Shown: piece by piece, positions 1-5,602 of the stretch
How the letters are laid out: each line of letters starts with the position of its first letter
Numbering within the stretch: the first letter of the stretch is position 1
Translations under genes and position numbers: made by a program
NCBI GenBank assembly: GCA_028283985.1
Contig: JANQSQ010000367.1
Location: 1 to 5,602, forward strand
DNA length: 5,602 nucleotides
Source: Rhodothermales bacterium
GTDB lineage: Bacteria > Bacteroidota > Rhodothermia > Rhodothermales > VXPQ01
Direction: 5' to 3'
The notes under the pieces: generated by a model
What the model saw: only the letters and a program-made list of their open reading frames with translations
Database searches by the model: none
What the model was told of the DNA's origin: nothing

Positions 1-587
1 GAGAATTGAGGCGGCGCAGGCGCAATGGCGCCTTTTCCTGTATCGCCGCCGCCGTCGCCGTCACCGTCACGGACGCGCCCTCGGCTACCGGGTTCGGCAA
101 TACCGGCAGGCGCACCGTCGGCAGCGTTTTCTGCGTCAGACTGTCGTTTTACATTGTTCCAGTTCGACGTCGTGAACGTGAACTCTCTGTTCGTCTGGAG
201 GCTGATCTTGTCGGTATCAGTGGAACTAAGCGTTACGTAGACTTCATTCAGCGGCGCGGCGTTCAGCTTGATCGTGAAGCTGGCTGAGCCGTTTTCCGCC
301 AACGAAAGCGATGTCGGGTTGAGCACCGGGGCGTTGCAAGCCCCCTGAGCATAGGCCGGGACGGTGCCGAGAGGGCTCAAGAACGCCAGGAAGAATGCGC
401 AGGGAAGGGTGATCGGAGCCCAAGACAGGAATCCTGGGAAAGCATGGAAGAGGCGGGAAGCAAGTCCTCTGTGTGGCGGGCGGGGAAAACCGGCCAGGGC
501 TGGTTCAGAGGAGCGGCTTCGGCGTGCGGACGGAAAGCGGCGGGAGACGGGGGGCAGCGCCGCCACGGCCCGGTCGAGCGCCTCCAT
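1..587 (-). pseudogene. N-terminal part of a secreted Calx-beta/cadherin-like repeat protein, apparently frame-disrupted, running off the left edge
   Basis: Read on the minus strand, one frame is open from an ATG at 587 to the window edge (195 codons); an earlier in-frame ATG lies at 683. About 53 codons after the 587 ATG comes a good signal peptide (hydrophobic core PCAFFLAFLSPLG, cleavage motif AYA before QG at about 348/347). A beta-sandwich-like segment follows, with LSLAENGSASFTIKL, an STDTD motif and FTFTTSNWNNV, the pattern of Calx-beta/cadherin-like repeats in FCB-group surface proteins. After about 150 this frame turns into low-complexity residues (RDGDGDGGGD). The neighbouring frame, open from 148 to the edge after a TAA at 151-149, reads LPNPVAEGASVTVTAT, a motif usual in the same protein class. 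That points to an indel near 100-160. The start is also uncertain: the 80-residue leader from 587 is too long for a normal signal peptide, while an ATG at 445 lies in another frame. A sequencing error is the main alternative to a pseudogene. Confidence 0.5.
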
Positions 588-622
588 GACCGACGGAGCG
601 GATACGGCGCTTGTTAAAGGGT

Positions 623-665
<43 letters not shown>

Positions 666-698
666 AGGCAACGTACGCGCCATTCGGCGGCGGCGTAT

Positions 699-962
699 TC
701 AGTCCGCGAACTTCGTCGGATCGTTCCGGAAATGGTCTGCCTGATACCCCCTGTTCGCGAAAGCTTGCCCCTCGCTGATAATAGCCGCAAGGCTTCCCGT
801 TTCGCCTTCCAGGATGGCAGGAACCCTCCTGCTGGCCTTCAGCCCACCCATGCAGTAGGTGACTTGGCTTCCGGGCGCTCCCGTCGTCAGATACCATGAT
901 GTGATCCGATCCCTTGCAACGTCGCCCGGCTGTGCGTACCATATAGCCCATCGACTGCCCAT
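699..962 (-). CDS. Small hypothetical protein, 87 aa, unrecognised
   Basis: This is a complete minus-strand ORF with a TGA codon immediately before its ATG, so 962 is the earliest possible start. I do not recognise the product. The translation is not obviously random: it is mixed hydrophobic and polar, with segments such as SWYLTTGAPGSQVTYCMGG, ILEGETGSLAAIISEGQAFA and GYQADHFRNDP that look like a folded soluble protein. It has no signal peptide or membrane segment. Third codon positions look moderately GC-rich. It is head-to-head with the PhyH gene, only 14 bp between the two ATGs, leaving almost no room for separate promoters unless one start lies further in. There is no visible ribosome binding site. 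A competing minus-strand frame (664-1035) overlaps the PhyH gene and looks less protein-like. This may be a remnant of a longer gene or a chance ORF. Confidence 0.35.
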   Translation of the reverse strand: MGSRWAIWYAQPGDVARDRITSWYLTTGAPGSQVTYCMGGLKASRRVPAILEGETGSLAAIISEGQAFANRGYQADHFRNDPTKFAD

Positions 963-976
963 TCAAATTTTCCGCC

Positions 977-1846
977 ATGTCGCTCAACGATCTGTCCCGC
1001 TCGCATACGACCGTAAGCGACCTGTTTTCCGGCATGGACCCGGAAGCGTACCGCCTGACCGCCGAGCAGGTCGCCTTTTTCCGTGAGAAGGGATACCTGT
1101 CCGGAATTCGTCTTCTTAATGACGAACAGGTCGCAGCGCTTCGAACGGAATTGCAGGAGTTTTTCGACCCGGACCACGAGGGTCATGAACTCTGGCACGA
1201 ATACCATACCAACGAGTCCGGCGACCCGGACAACGTATTGTTTCATGCCCTGGGCGCCTGGCGGATTCGTCCGGGATTCCATGACGCGCTTTGGAATCCG
1301 GCGTTCACGGCGCCGGCGGGGCAACTTCTCGCCGGTCCGGGTCGGTTCTGGCACGACCAGCTTTTTTGCAAACCCGCCCGGCACGGCGGGGTGGTGGCAT
1401 GGCATCAGGATTATTCGTACTGGACCCGCACGCAGCCCCTGTCGCATCTCACATGCTGGATCGGGCTGGACGACGCCACGGTCGATAACGGGTGCATCTG
1501 CTACATTCCGGGGAGCCACGAATGGGAGCTGCTTCCGATCACGGGGCTGGCGAACGACATGGAGGCCATTTTTCAGGTCCTGACCGAGGAGCAGAAGGAA
1601 GCGTTCAACCCCGTCTCGATAGAACTCAAGGCCGGGGAGGCCGCCTTTCATCATCCCCTGATGGTGCATGGTTCCCATGCGAACCGGACGGATCGCCCTC
1701 GGTGCGCCATGGTCATCAATGTAGTGCGGGACGGGGTGCGCTCCGCCACCGACGAGCCGCTCCTCGACGGAGTCCCGACCATTGGTAAAGGGAAGGCGCT
1801 GGACGGCCAATTCTTTCCCCTCCTGTACGATCCGATTCATTCATGA
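977..1846 (+). CDS. Phytanoyl-CoA dioxygenase (PhyH) family Fe(II)/2-oxoglutarate-dependent oxygenase
   Basis: The 289-residue product fits the usual length of bacterial PhyH-family oxygenases, which hydroxylate a substrate with O2 and decarboxylate 2-oxoglutarate to succinate. The facial triad is intact: His143 and Asp145 in the WHQDYSYW motif and the distal His231 in HHPLMVHGSHANR. Arg242 follows eleven residues after the distal His, the spacing used in this family to bind the 2OG carboxylate. LTAEQVAFFREKGYL (about 27-41) is the typical N-terminal helix, and NGCICYIPGSH (171-181) the typical core strand. There is no signal peptide, so it should be cytoplasmic. The start at 977 gives the longest frame; Met20 at 1034 is a plausible alternative that keeps the whole domain and frees space for a promoter. 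No Shine-Dalgarno sequence is seen at either. The stop overlaps the next gene's start (ATGA). The substrate is unknown; bacterial members act on many small molecules, not only phytanoyl-CoA. Confidence 0.92.
   Translation: MSLNDLSRSHTTVSDLFSGMDPEAYRLTAEQVAFFREKGYLSGIRLLNDEQVAALRTELQEFFDPDHEGHELWHEYHTNESGDPDNVLFHALGAWRIRPGFHDALWNPAFTAPAGQLLAGPGRFWHDQLFCKPARHGGVVAWHQDYSYWTRTQPLSHLTCWIGLDDATVDNGCICYIPGSHEWELLPITGLANDMEAIFQVLTEEQKEAFNPVSIELKAGEAAFHHPLMVHGSHANRTDRPRCAMVINVVRDGVRSATDEPLLDGVPTIGKGKALDGQFFPLLYDPIHS
1843..1846 (+). other. ATGA stop/start overlap coupling the PhyH and Gfo/Idh/MocA genes
   Basis: The TGA stop of the oxygenase (1844-1846) overlaps the ATG of the oxidoreductase (1843-1845) by the classic 4-bp arrangement. 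This indicates cotranscription and probable translational re-initiation, and it fixes the second gene's start where no ribosome binding site would. Confidence 0.9.
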
Positions 1847-2946
1847 AGCACATCGTTTTCGCACTGTGCGTCGTACTCGCGGCACTCGCTTTCCCTGTTT
1901 CTGCACACGGTCAGGAACAGGCCCCGTTCCGGCTTGCTATCGCCCGCCTTACCCACGACCATGTGCACTGGATATTCAATCGTCCCGGCAAGTCCGATAT
2001 CGATCTCGTCGGCATCCATGAGCCGGATATCGCGCTGCAGGAGCGTTTCATCGAGCGATACGATCTTTCTCCAGAGCTTTTCTTCGCGGAGCTGGAAGAC
2101 ATGCTCGACGAGACGGCTCCCGAGGCGGTTGCAGCTTTCGGCTCCATTGCCGAACACCTGGAGGTGGTAGAGGCGGCTGCACCCCGCGGCGTCCATGTAA
2201 TGGTGGAGAAGCCGCTGGCTTTTGCGATCGAGGACGCCCGGCGGATGCGCACATTGGCCGAGCGGCACGCCATCCGTCTCATCACCAACTACGAGACGAC
2301 CTGGTATCCTTCCATGTATGCTGCGCAGGAGGCGATTGCCGACAGCGCGATCGGCGCGATCCGGAAGATGGTCATCCGCGACGGTCATCCGGGACCGGCA
2401 GAGATCGGGGTCGGCGACGAATTCCTGGAGTGGCTCACCGATCCGGCGTATAACGGCGCCGGGGCGCTCATAGATTTCGGTTGTTACGGGGCAAACATTG
2501 CGACCTGGCTGATGGATGGCGAAGCGCCCCAAACGGTGACCGCCGTGACGCAGCAGATCAAGCCGGATATGTATCCCGACGTGGACGACGAAGCGACGAT
2601 TGTGCTGACCTGGCCGCATGCCCAGGCGATCATTCAGGCGTCCTGGAACTGGCCGTTCAACCGCAAGGATATGCATGTCTACGGCCGAACGGGGTATCTT
2701 TTCGCCCCGCGCGGCACGGAGCTTCGCATCCGGCAGGCAGGCGATGCGGAGGAGCAAGTACGCTTGTTCGAACAGAGACCCGCTCCGCTGGACGATCCGT
2801 TCAGCTATCTGGCCGCCGTGGTGCGCGGGGAAGTACAGATTTCCGACACCGACCTTTCTTCCCTAAAGAACAATGTAACCGTGGTGCGCATTCTCGACGC
2901 CGCCCGCGAGTCCGCCCGTACGGGCCGCACGGTGGTGTTGGAGTAG
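1843..2946 (+). CDS. Exported Gfo/Idh/MocA family oxidoreductase
   Basis: The 367-residue product starts with a Sec-type signal peptide (MKHIVFALCVVLAALAFPVSA, probable cleavage near residues 21-23, no twin arginine). After it comes a Rossmann-like N-terminal domain with the family hallmark EKP (Glu122-Lys123-Pro124) in VHVMVEKPLA, then the substrate-binding alpha/beta domain with GAGALIDFGCYGANIATWL (205-223), where Asp211 and Tyr215 occupy the usual active-site region. The family uses NAD(P)(H) to oxidise or reduce sugars, inositols and related compounds. The first strand reads LAIARLTHDHVHW rather than the usual GxGxxG loop, so cofactor binding may be altered; Lys123 is retained. The start is fixed by the ATGA overlap with the PhyH gene, implying translational coupling and a shared pathway. 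A periplasmic dehydrogenase made with a cytoplasmic oxygenase is unusual. The exact reaction cannot be assigned. Confidence 0.88.
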   Translation: MKHIVFALCVVLAALAFPVSAHGQEQAPFRLAIARLTHDHVHWIFNRPGKSDIDLVGIHEPDIALQERFIERYDLSPELFFAELEDMLDETAPEAVAAFGSIAEHLEVVEAAAPRGVHVMVEKPLAFAIEDARRMRTLAERHAIRLITNYETTWYPSMYAAQEAIADSAIGAIRKMVIRDGHPGPAEIGVGDEFLEWLTDPAYNGAGALIDFGCYGANIATWLMDGEAPQTVTAVTQQIKPDMYPDVDDEATIVLTWPHAQAIIQASWNWPFNRKDMHVYGRTGYLFAPRGTELRIRQAGDAEEQVRLFEQRPAPLDDPFSYLAAVVRGEVQISDTDLSSLKNNVTVVRILDAARESARTGRTVVLE

Positions 2947-2997
2947 AACGGAGTGATGAAACGCTGGGGGTTTTTCCTGCCCCTGATACACCGCTAT

Positions 2998-3027
2998 GAG
3001 TAAAAACTACTCAAAAAGAGTAAAAAC
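2998..3027. repeat. AT-rich alternating inverted/direct repeat array (GAGTA / TACTC), possible operator
   Basis: GAGTAAAAAC occurs at 2998-3007 and again at 3018-3027, exactly 20 bp apart. Between them lies TACTC (3008-3012), the reverse complement of GAGTA. The order is GAGTA, 5 nt, TACTC, 5 nt, GAGTA, 5 nt, so the central TACTC can pair with either flank. The 20-bp period is close to two helical turns, as for a protein-binding site. It lies in the gap between the oxidoreductase gene and the dehydrogenase gene, about 70 bp before the conserved upstream block at 3099. The stems are only 5 bp, so function is inference. Confidence 0.45.
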
Positions 3028-3098
3028 GGATATTGGGGGGCGACGAGTTCAGCCAACGTGTCCTCGCCTCGGACGAAGAACTATGGGTATTCCCGGCT

Positions 3099-3119
3099 GC
3101 CGAAATTCTGCGTACATTC
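3099..3119 (+). promoter_or_regulatory. Conserved upstream block, copy 1 (candidate promoter or leader element)
   Basis: The block begins GCCGAAATTCTGCGTAC and continues ATTC. It matches 20 of 21 bases upstream of the second paralogue (5065-5085). The sequence before it differs between the copies, and after it copy 1 has about 18 extra bases before similarity resumes at the start codons. Conservation in otherwise diverged upstream DNA suggests a shared promoter or regulator site. TACATTCG resembles the Bacteroidota -7 element TAnnTTTG with one mismatch, but that match is weak and the copy 2 version is poorer. Confidence 0.45.
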
Positions 3120-3166
3120 GATTAGCTATGCCGCTATCCAGTCCATGTATGGTCCTGGTTCCGAAC

Positions 3167-5026
3167 ATGCCTCTGCATAACCCCATCCGTTCTTCCGCGC
3201 GGCGTCTCAGGCTGCCTGTCTGTCTTTTTCTCCTGCTGTTTCTTGCCGCGCCCGTGCATGGGCAAGACAAGGCAGTCGGGTCGCCAACGGGAGATAGCGC
3301 ATTACAGCTTGAGGAGCCGTTTCCTGCTCTCAGCTTCACCCGGCCCGTGGATTTTCAGGCGCCGGGGGACGGTTCCGGCCGGATTTTCGTGGTCGAGCAG
3401 GCCGGGGTCATAAAGGTTTTCGATAACAGCCCCGGTACCGCCTCCACCGAAGTTTTTCTGGATATAAGGAGCCGGGTTCGCGATCAGGGCAACGAAGAGG
3501 GGCTGCTGGGTCTTGCGTTTCATCCGGCATTCGCCACGAACGGATATTTCTTCGTGGATTACACGGCCTCCAATCCCCGGCGGACCGTGGTGGCTCGTTA
3601 CAGCGTGGATCCGAACGATTCCGATCGCGCGCTGCCGGGAAGCGAGACGGTCATTCTCCAGGTAACCCAACCGTACGGCAATCATAATGGGGGGCAAATC
3701 GTGTTCGGTCCCGATGGATATCTGTACGTGGCGTTGGGCGACGGCGGATCAGGGGGCGACCCGCGCGACCACGGCGAGAACCCCGCCACCTTGCTGGGCT
3801 CCATCCTGCGCATCGATGTAGACGGGGGTTCTCCGTACGCCATTCCTTCAGGTAACCCCTTTGCGGGCAATACGGACGGCTATCGCGAAGAGATTTATGC
3901 GTACGGCCTGCGCAACCCCTGGCGGATCAGTTTCGACCCGTCGACCGGCCGTTTGTGGGCTGCCGATGTCGGACAGAACCTGTACGAGGAAGTGAACATT
4001 ATCGAGAAAGGGGGGAATTACGGCTGGGATATCATGGAGGGACTGCATTGTTATGAACCGGCTGCGGGTTGCGACCGGACGGGACTGAAATTGCCCGTAT
4101 GGGAATACTCGCACGATCTCGGCATTTCGATCACGGGCGGTTTCGTATACCGGGGAACGTTGGCTTCCTCGCTGGAAGGCCGGTATGTGTTCGCCGACTA
4201 CGGAACGGGGCGCATCTGGGCGCTGGCGTCGGACGGCCCCGAGGTGCAGGTGGAGGAGATTATGAACACGGACCTTGCTATCTCGTCCTTTGGGGTCGAT
4301 GAGGCGAAGGAGTTGTATGTATTGGCTTTCAACGGCAGCATATACCGGTTTACGGGAAACGAGGGCGACACAGACGATACAGACGATACAGACGACACAT
4401 TATACAGTCCAAACAATCTTGGCGCGAGCCACAGTGTGGTGGACGGCAAGGCCGTGATCCATGTTACCTGGACCCGGCCAGGGCCTGAGCATGTCGAGGC
4501 CATCGAGTATTTCGAGTACCGGGTTAGAGAGGGGTATTATGCGGATGCGGGGGACTTCCATATTGGCTCGGAGGTGATTCCCTGGACCCGCGTGGAAAAG
4601 TCGGGGGACGGCGTGGCCATTGAGGGGTTGTTGCCGGAGAGCCGTTACCTGTTTTCCGTACGGTCCGTGTATAGTGACGGAAGATCGAGCGCCAGATGGA
4701 TGAATCTGCCTGTGATCCCTGCCTCGCCGGTTTTCATTTCTCCCGGAGGTGGCGAATTGCCTGCAGAGGCAACGCTCGGACAAAATTATCCGAATCCGTT
4801 TAATCCGGAGACGACGATACGGTATGCCCTGCCGCGGTCCGGCAAGGTGCGTCTCGCGGTGTACGATCTGCTCGGCCACGAGGTAGCGGTGCTTGTCGAT
4901 ACGGTGGAGCCCGCAGGGCATCACGCCGCGCGTTTCGATGCAGGCGATTTGCCCAGCGGAGCGTACGCCTATCGGTTGCATACCGCAAACGGGGTGGTCG
5001 TACGCACCATGGTGCTGGTCAAGTGA
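3167..5026 (+). CDS. Secreted PQQ-dependent sugar dehydrogenase (glucose/sorbosone dehydrogenase family) with FN3-like domain and type IX secretion tail
   Basis: The 619-residue product opens with a signal peptide (LPVCLFLLLFLAAPVHG, cleavage about residue 32). A glucose/sorbosone dehydrogenase beta-propeller spans about 47-397: GLLGLAFHP, GNHNGGQIVFGPDGYLYVALGDGG with the likely catalytic His173, LRNPWRISFDP with Arg249, and a probable Cys295-Cys302 disulfide. The family oxidises aldose sugars with PQQ and calcium. An Asp/Thr linker (401-411), an FN3-like domain (about 414-520) and a type IX sorting domain (538-619, LGQNYPNPFNP to VRTMVLVK) follow, so it should be exported across the outer membrane or surface-attached. 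The frame is open back to an ATG at 2996 (676 aa), but that extension does not look coding and contains the conserved upstream block. The start at 3167 (MPLHNP) is shared with the downstream paralogue (MSLHNP); the in-frame ATG at 3149 is shared too and remains possible. No electron acceptor domain, such as cytochrome c, is present. Confidence 0.9.
   Translation: MPLHNPIRSSARRLRLPVCLFLLLFLAAPVHGQDKAVGSPTGDSALQLEEPFPALSFTRPVDFQAPGDGSGRIFVVEQAGVIKVFDNSPGTASTEVFLDIRSRVRDQGNEEGLLGLAFHPAFATNGYFFVDYTASNPRRTVVARYSVDPNDSDRALPGSETVILQVTQPYGNHNGGQIVFGPDGYLYVALGDGGSGGDPRDHGENPATLLGSILRIDVDGGSPYAIPSGNPFAGNTDGYREEIYAYGLRNPWRISFDPSTGRLWAADVGQNLYEEVNIIEKGGNYGWDIMEGLHCYEPAAGCDRTGLKLPVWEYSHDLGISITGGFVYRGTLASSLEGRYVFADYGTGRIWALASDGPEVQVEEIMNTDLAISSFGVDEAKELYVLAFNGSIYRFTGNEGDTDDTDDTDDTLYSPNNLGASHSVVDGKAVIHVTWTRPGPEHVEAIEYFEYRVREGYYADAGDFHIGSEVIPWTRVEKSGDGVAIEGLLPESRYLFSVRSVYSDGRSSARWMNLPVIPASPVFISPGGGELPAEATLGQNYPNPFNPETTIRYALPRSGKVRLAVYDLLGHEVAVLVDTVEPAGHHAARFDAGDLPSGAYAYRLHTANGVVVRTMVLVK
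4367..4399 (+). repeat. Short in-frame 9-bp tandem repeat encoding an Asp-Asp-Thr linker
   Basis: GAC ACA is followed by three 9-bp units of the form GAC-GAY-ACA, giving DTDDTDDTDDT in the protein. It separates the sugar dehydrogenase propeller from the FN3-like domain, so it is a flexible acidic linker. Because the unit is 9 bp, copy-number changes would alter linker length without breaking the frame. Confidence 0.85.
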
Positions 5027-5064
5027 ATCGGCTTCCCGGCCCCGGAGTGAAAAGTCTCCTTGTA

Positions 5065-5085
5065 GCCGAAATTCTGCGTACCTTC
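5065..5085 (+). promoter_or_regulatory. Conserved upstream block, copy 2 (candidate promoter or leader element)
   Basis: The same block as at 3099-3119 is seen here, GCCGAAATTCTGCGTAC followed by CTTC, with a single base difference. It begins 38 bp after the stop of the first dehydrogenase gene and 50 bp before the ATG at 5115 (68 bp in copy 1). Its presence suggests the second copy has its own promoter or regulatory site rather than relying only on readthrough. Confidence 0.45.
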
Positions 5086-5114
5086 AAGGTCTATGCATGG
5101 TCTCGACCCTGAAA

Positions 5115-5602
5115 ATGTCTCTACATAACCCCGTCCATTCTTTCGTTTTGTGCTCCAGGATGCCGATCTGCTGCCTTGTCCTGCTGTTTCTTGGCGTTTC
5201 CGCAGGCGGCCTGGGCGAGTTTGCGGATCCGGAACCTGCACCGGAGGGCGGACTACAGCTTGAGGAGCCGTTTCCGGCGCTCCGTTTCACCCGGCCTGTG
5301 GATTTCCAGATACCGGGGGACGGTTCGGGCCGGATCTTCGTGGTCGAGCAGGCGGGGGTCATCAAGGTTTTCGATAATCGCTCCGATATCGGTTCCGCCG
5401 CTGCCTTTCTCGATATAAAGGATCGAGTTCGCGACCAGGGCAACGAAGAAGGGTTGCTGGGTCTTGCATTTCACCCGGAATTCGCCGCGAACGGATATTT
5501 CTTCGTGGATTACACGGCCTCCGATCCCCGGCGGACCGTGGTGGCCCGTTACAGCGTCGACCCGAACGATCCCGATCGCGCGCTGCCGGGAAGCGAGACG
5601 GT
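5115..5602 (+). CDS. Tandem paralogue of the secreted PQQ-dependent sugar dehydrogenase, N-terminal part, running off the right edge
   Basis: The frame is open from here to the end of the window (162 codons visible) with no stop. The product begins MSLHNPVHS, then a hydrophobic signal segment (MPICCLVLLFLGVSA) and a short acidic/Pro linker. From LQLEEPFPAL onward it aligns without gaps to residues 47-162 of the upstream dehydrogenase, with about 100 of 116 residues identical by my count, including GDGSGRIFVVEQAGVIKVF and DQGNEEGLLGLAFHP. The same role, periplasmic or extracellular sugar oxidation with PQQ and calcium, is inferred; the catalytic His region, linker and secretion tail lie beyond the window. 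Start options are ATGs at 5097 and 5115, both with counterparts in the first copy, and 5160, which would still keep the signal segment. No terminator is evident between the copies. Confidence 0.88.
   Translation, partial: MSLHNPVHSFVLCSRMPICCLVLLFLGVSAGGLGEFADPEPAPEGGLQLEEPFPALRFTRPVDFQIPGDGSGRIFVVEQAGVIKVFDNRSDIGSAAAFLDIKDRVRDQGNEEGLLGLAFHPEFAANGYFFVDYTASDPRRTVVARYSVDPNDPDRALPGSET

Noticed and set aside
6..287. Plus-strand ORFs at the left edge
   Set aside because: They are antisense to the frame holding the signal peptide and Calx-beta-like motifs, with no domain-like features of their own.
887..1840. Long minus-strand ORF (317 codons) opposite the PhyH gene
   Set aside because: It lies antisense to a gene with intact catalytic motifs and its translation shows no coherent domain; such shadow frames are common in GC-rich coding DNA.
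1837..2757. Minus-strand ORF of 306 codons opposite the Gfo/Idh/MocA gene
   Set aside because: It is antisense to a well-supported gene, with Arg/His-rich composition and no recognisable motif.
2963..2986. Possible terminator after the oxidoreductase gene (G-run, T-run, C-run)
   Set aside because: A GGGG/CCCC stem could form, but the T-run would be in the loop and none follows the stem, so it does not fit an intrinsic terminator.
5045..5060. Short hairpin GGAG...CTCC between the dehydrogenase copies
   Set aside because: The stem is only 4 bp with no T-tract after it, too weak to call a terminator.

Overview
The window looks like chromosomal DNA from a GC-rich member of the Bacteroidota/FCB superphylum, most likely the Rhodothermota/Balneolota side. 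The main evidence is the C-terminal tail of the protein ending at 5026 (LGQNYPNPFNP at its start, VRTMVLVK at its end), a type IX secretion (Por) sorting domain. Weak or absent Shine-Dalgarno sequences and the PNPVAEGASVTVTA-type repeat motif at the left edge fit the same group. The assignment is an inference from motifs, not from a search.

Left part (1-976). The minus strand carries the start of a secreted protein with a signal peptide and a Calx-beta/cadherin-like segment. Its recognisable motifs change reading frame near 100-160, so it is probably broken, or the sequence has an indel. Its upstream reading frame runs through a perfect (TC)18 tract at 627-662. Between this and the first plus-strand gene lies an 87-codon minus-strand ORF (699-962) that could be a small unknown gene.

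Middle (977-2946). Two plus-strand genes overlap by ATGA and form a translationally coupled pair. The first is a phytanoyl-CoA dioxygenase (PhyH)-type Fe(II)/2-oxoglutarate oxygenase with complete metal and 2OG ligands. The second is a Gfo/Idh/MocA-type oxidoreductase with a Sec-type signal peptide and an altered dinucleotide-binding loop. Together they suggest oxidative catabolism of a small molecule or sugar derivative; no substrate can be read from the sequence.

Right part (2947-5602). Two tandem plus-strand paralogues of a secreted PQQ-type glucose/sorbosone dehydrogenase follow. The first is complete: signal peptide, beta-propeller, Asp/Thr linker, FN3-like domain, type IX tail. The second runs off the right edge. 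Both have a shared 21-nt block upstream (20 of 21 bases identical) and a shared start region, which moves the start of the first gene well downstream of its longest open frame. An AT-rich array of alternating GAGTA/TACTC repeats lies in the gap before the first copy.
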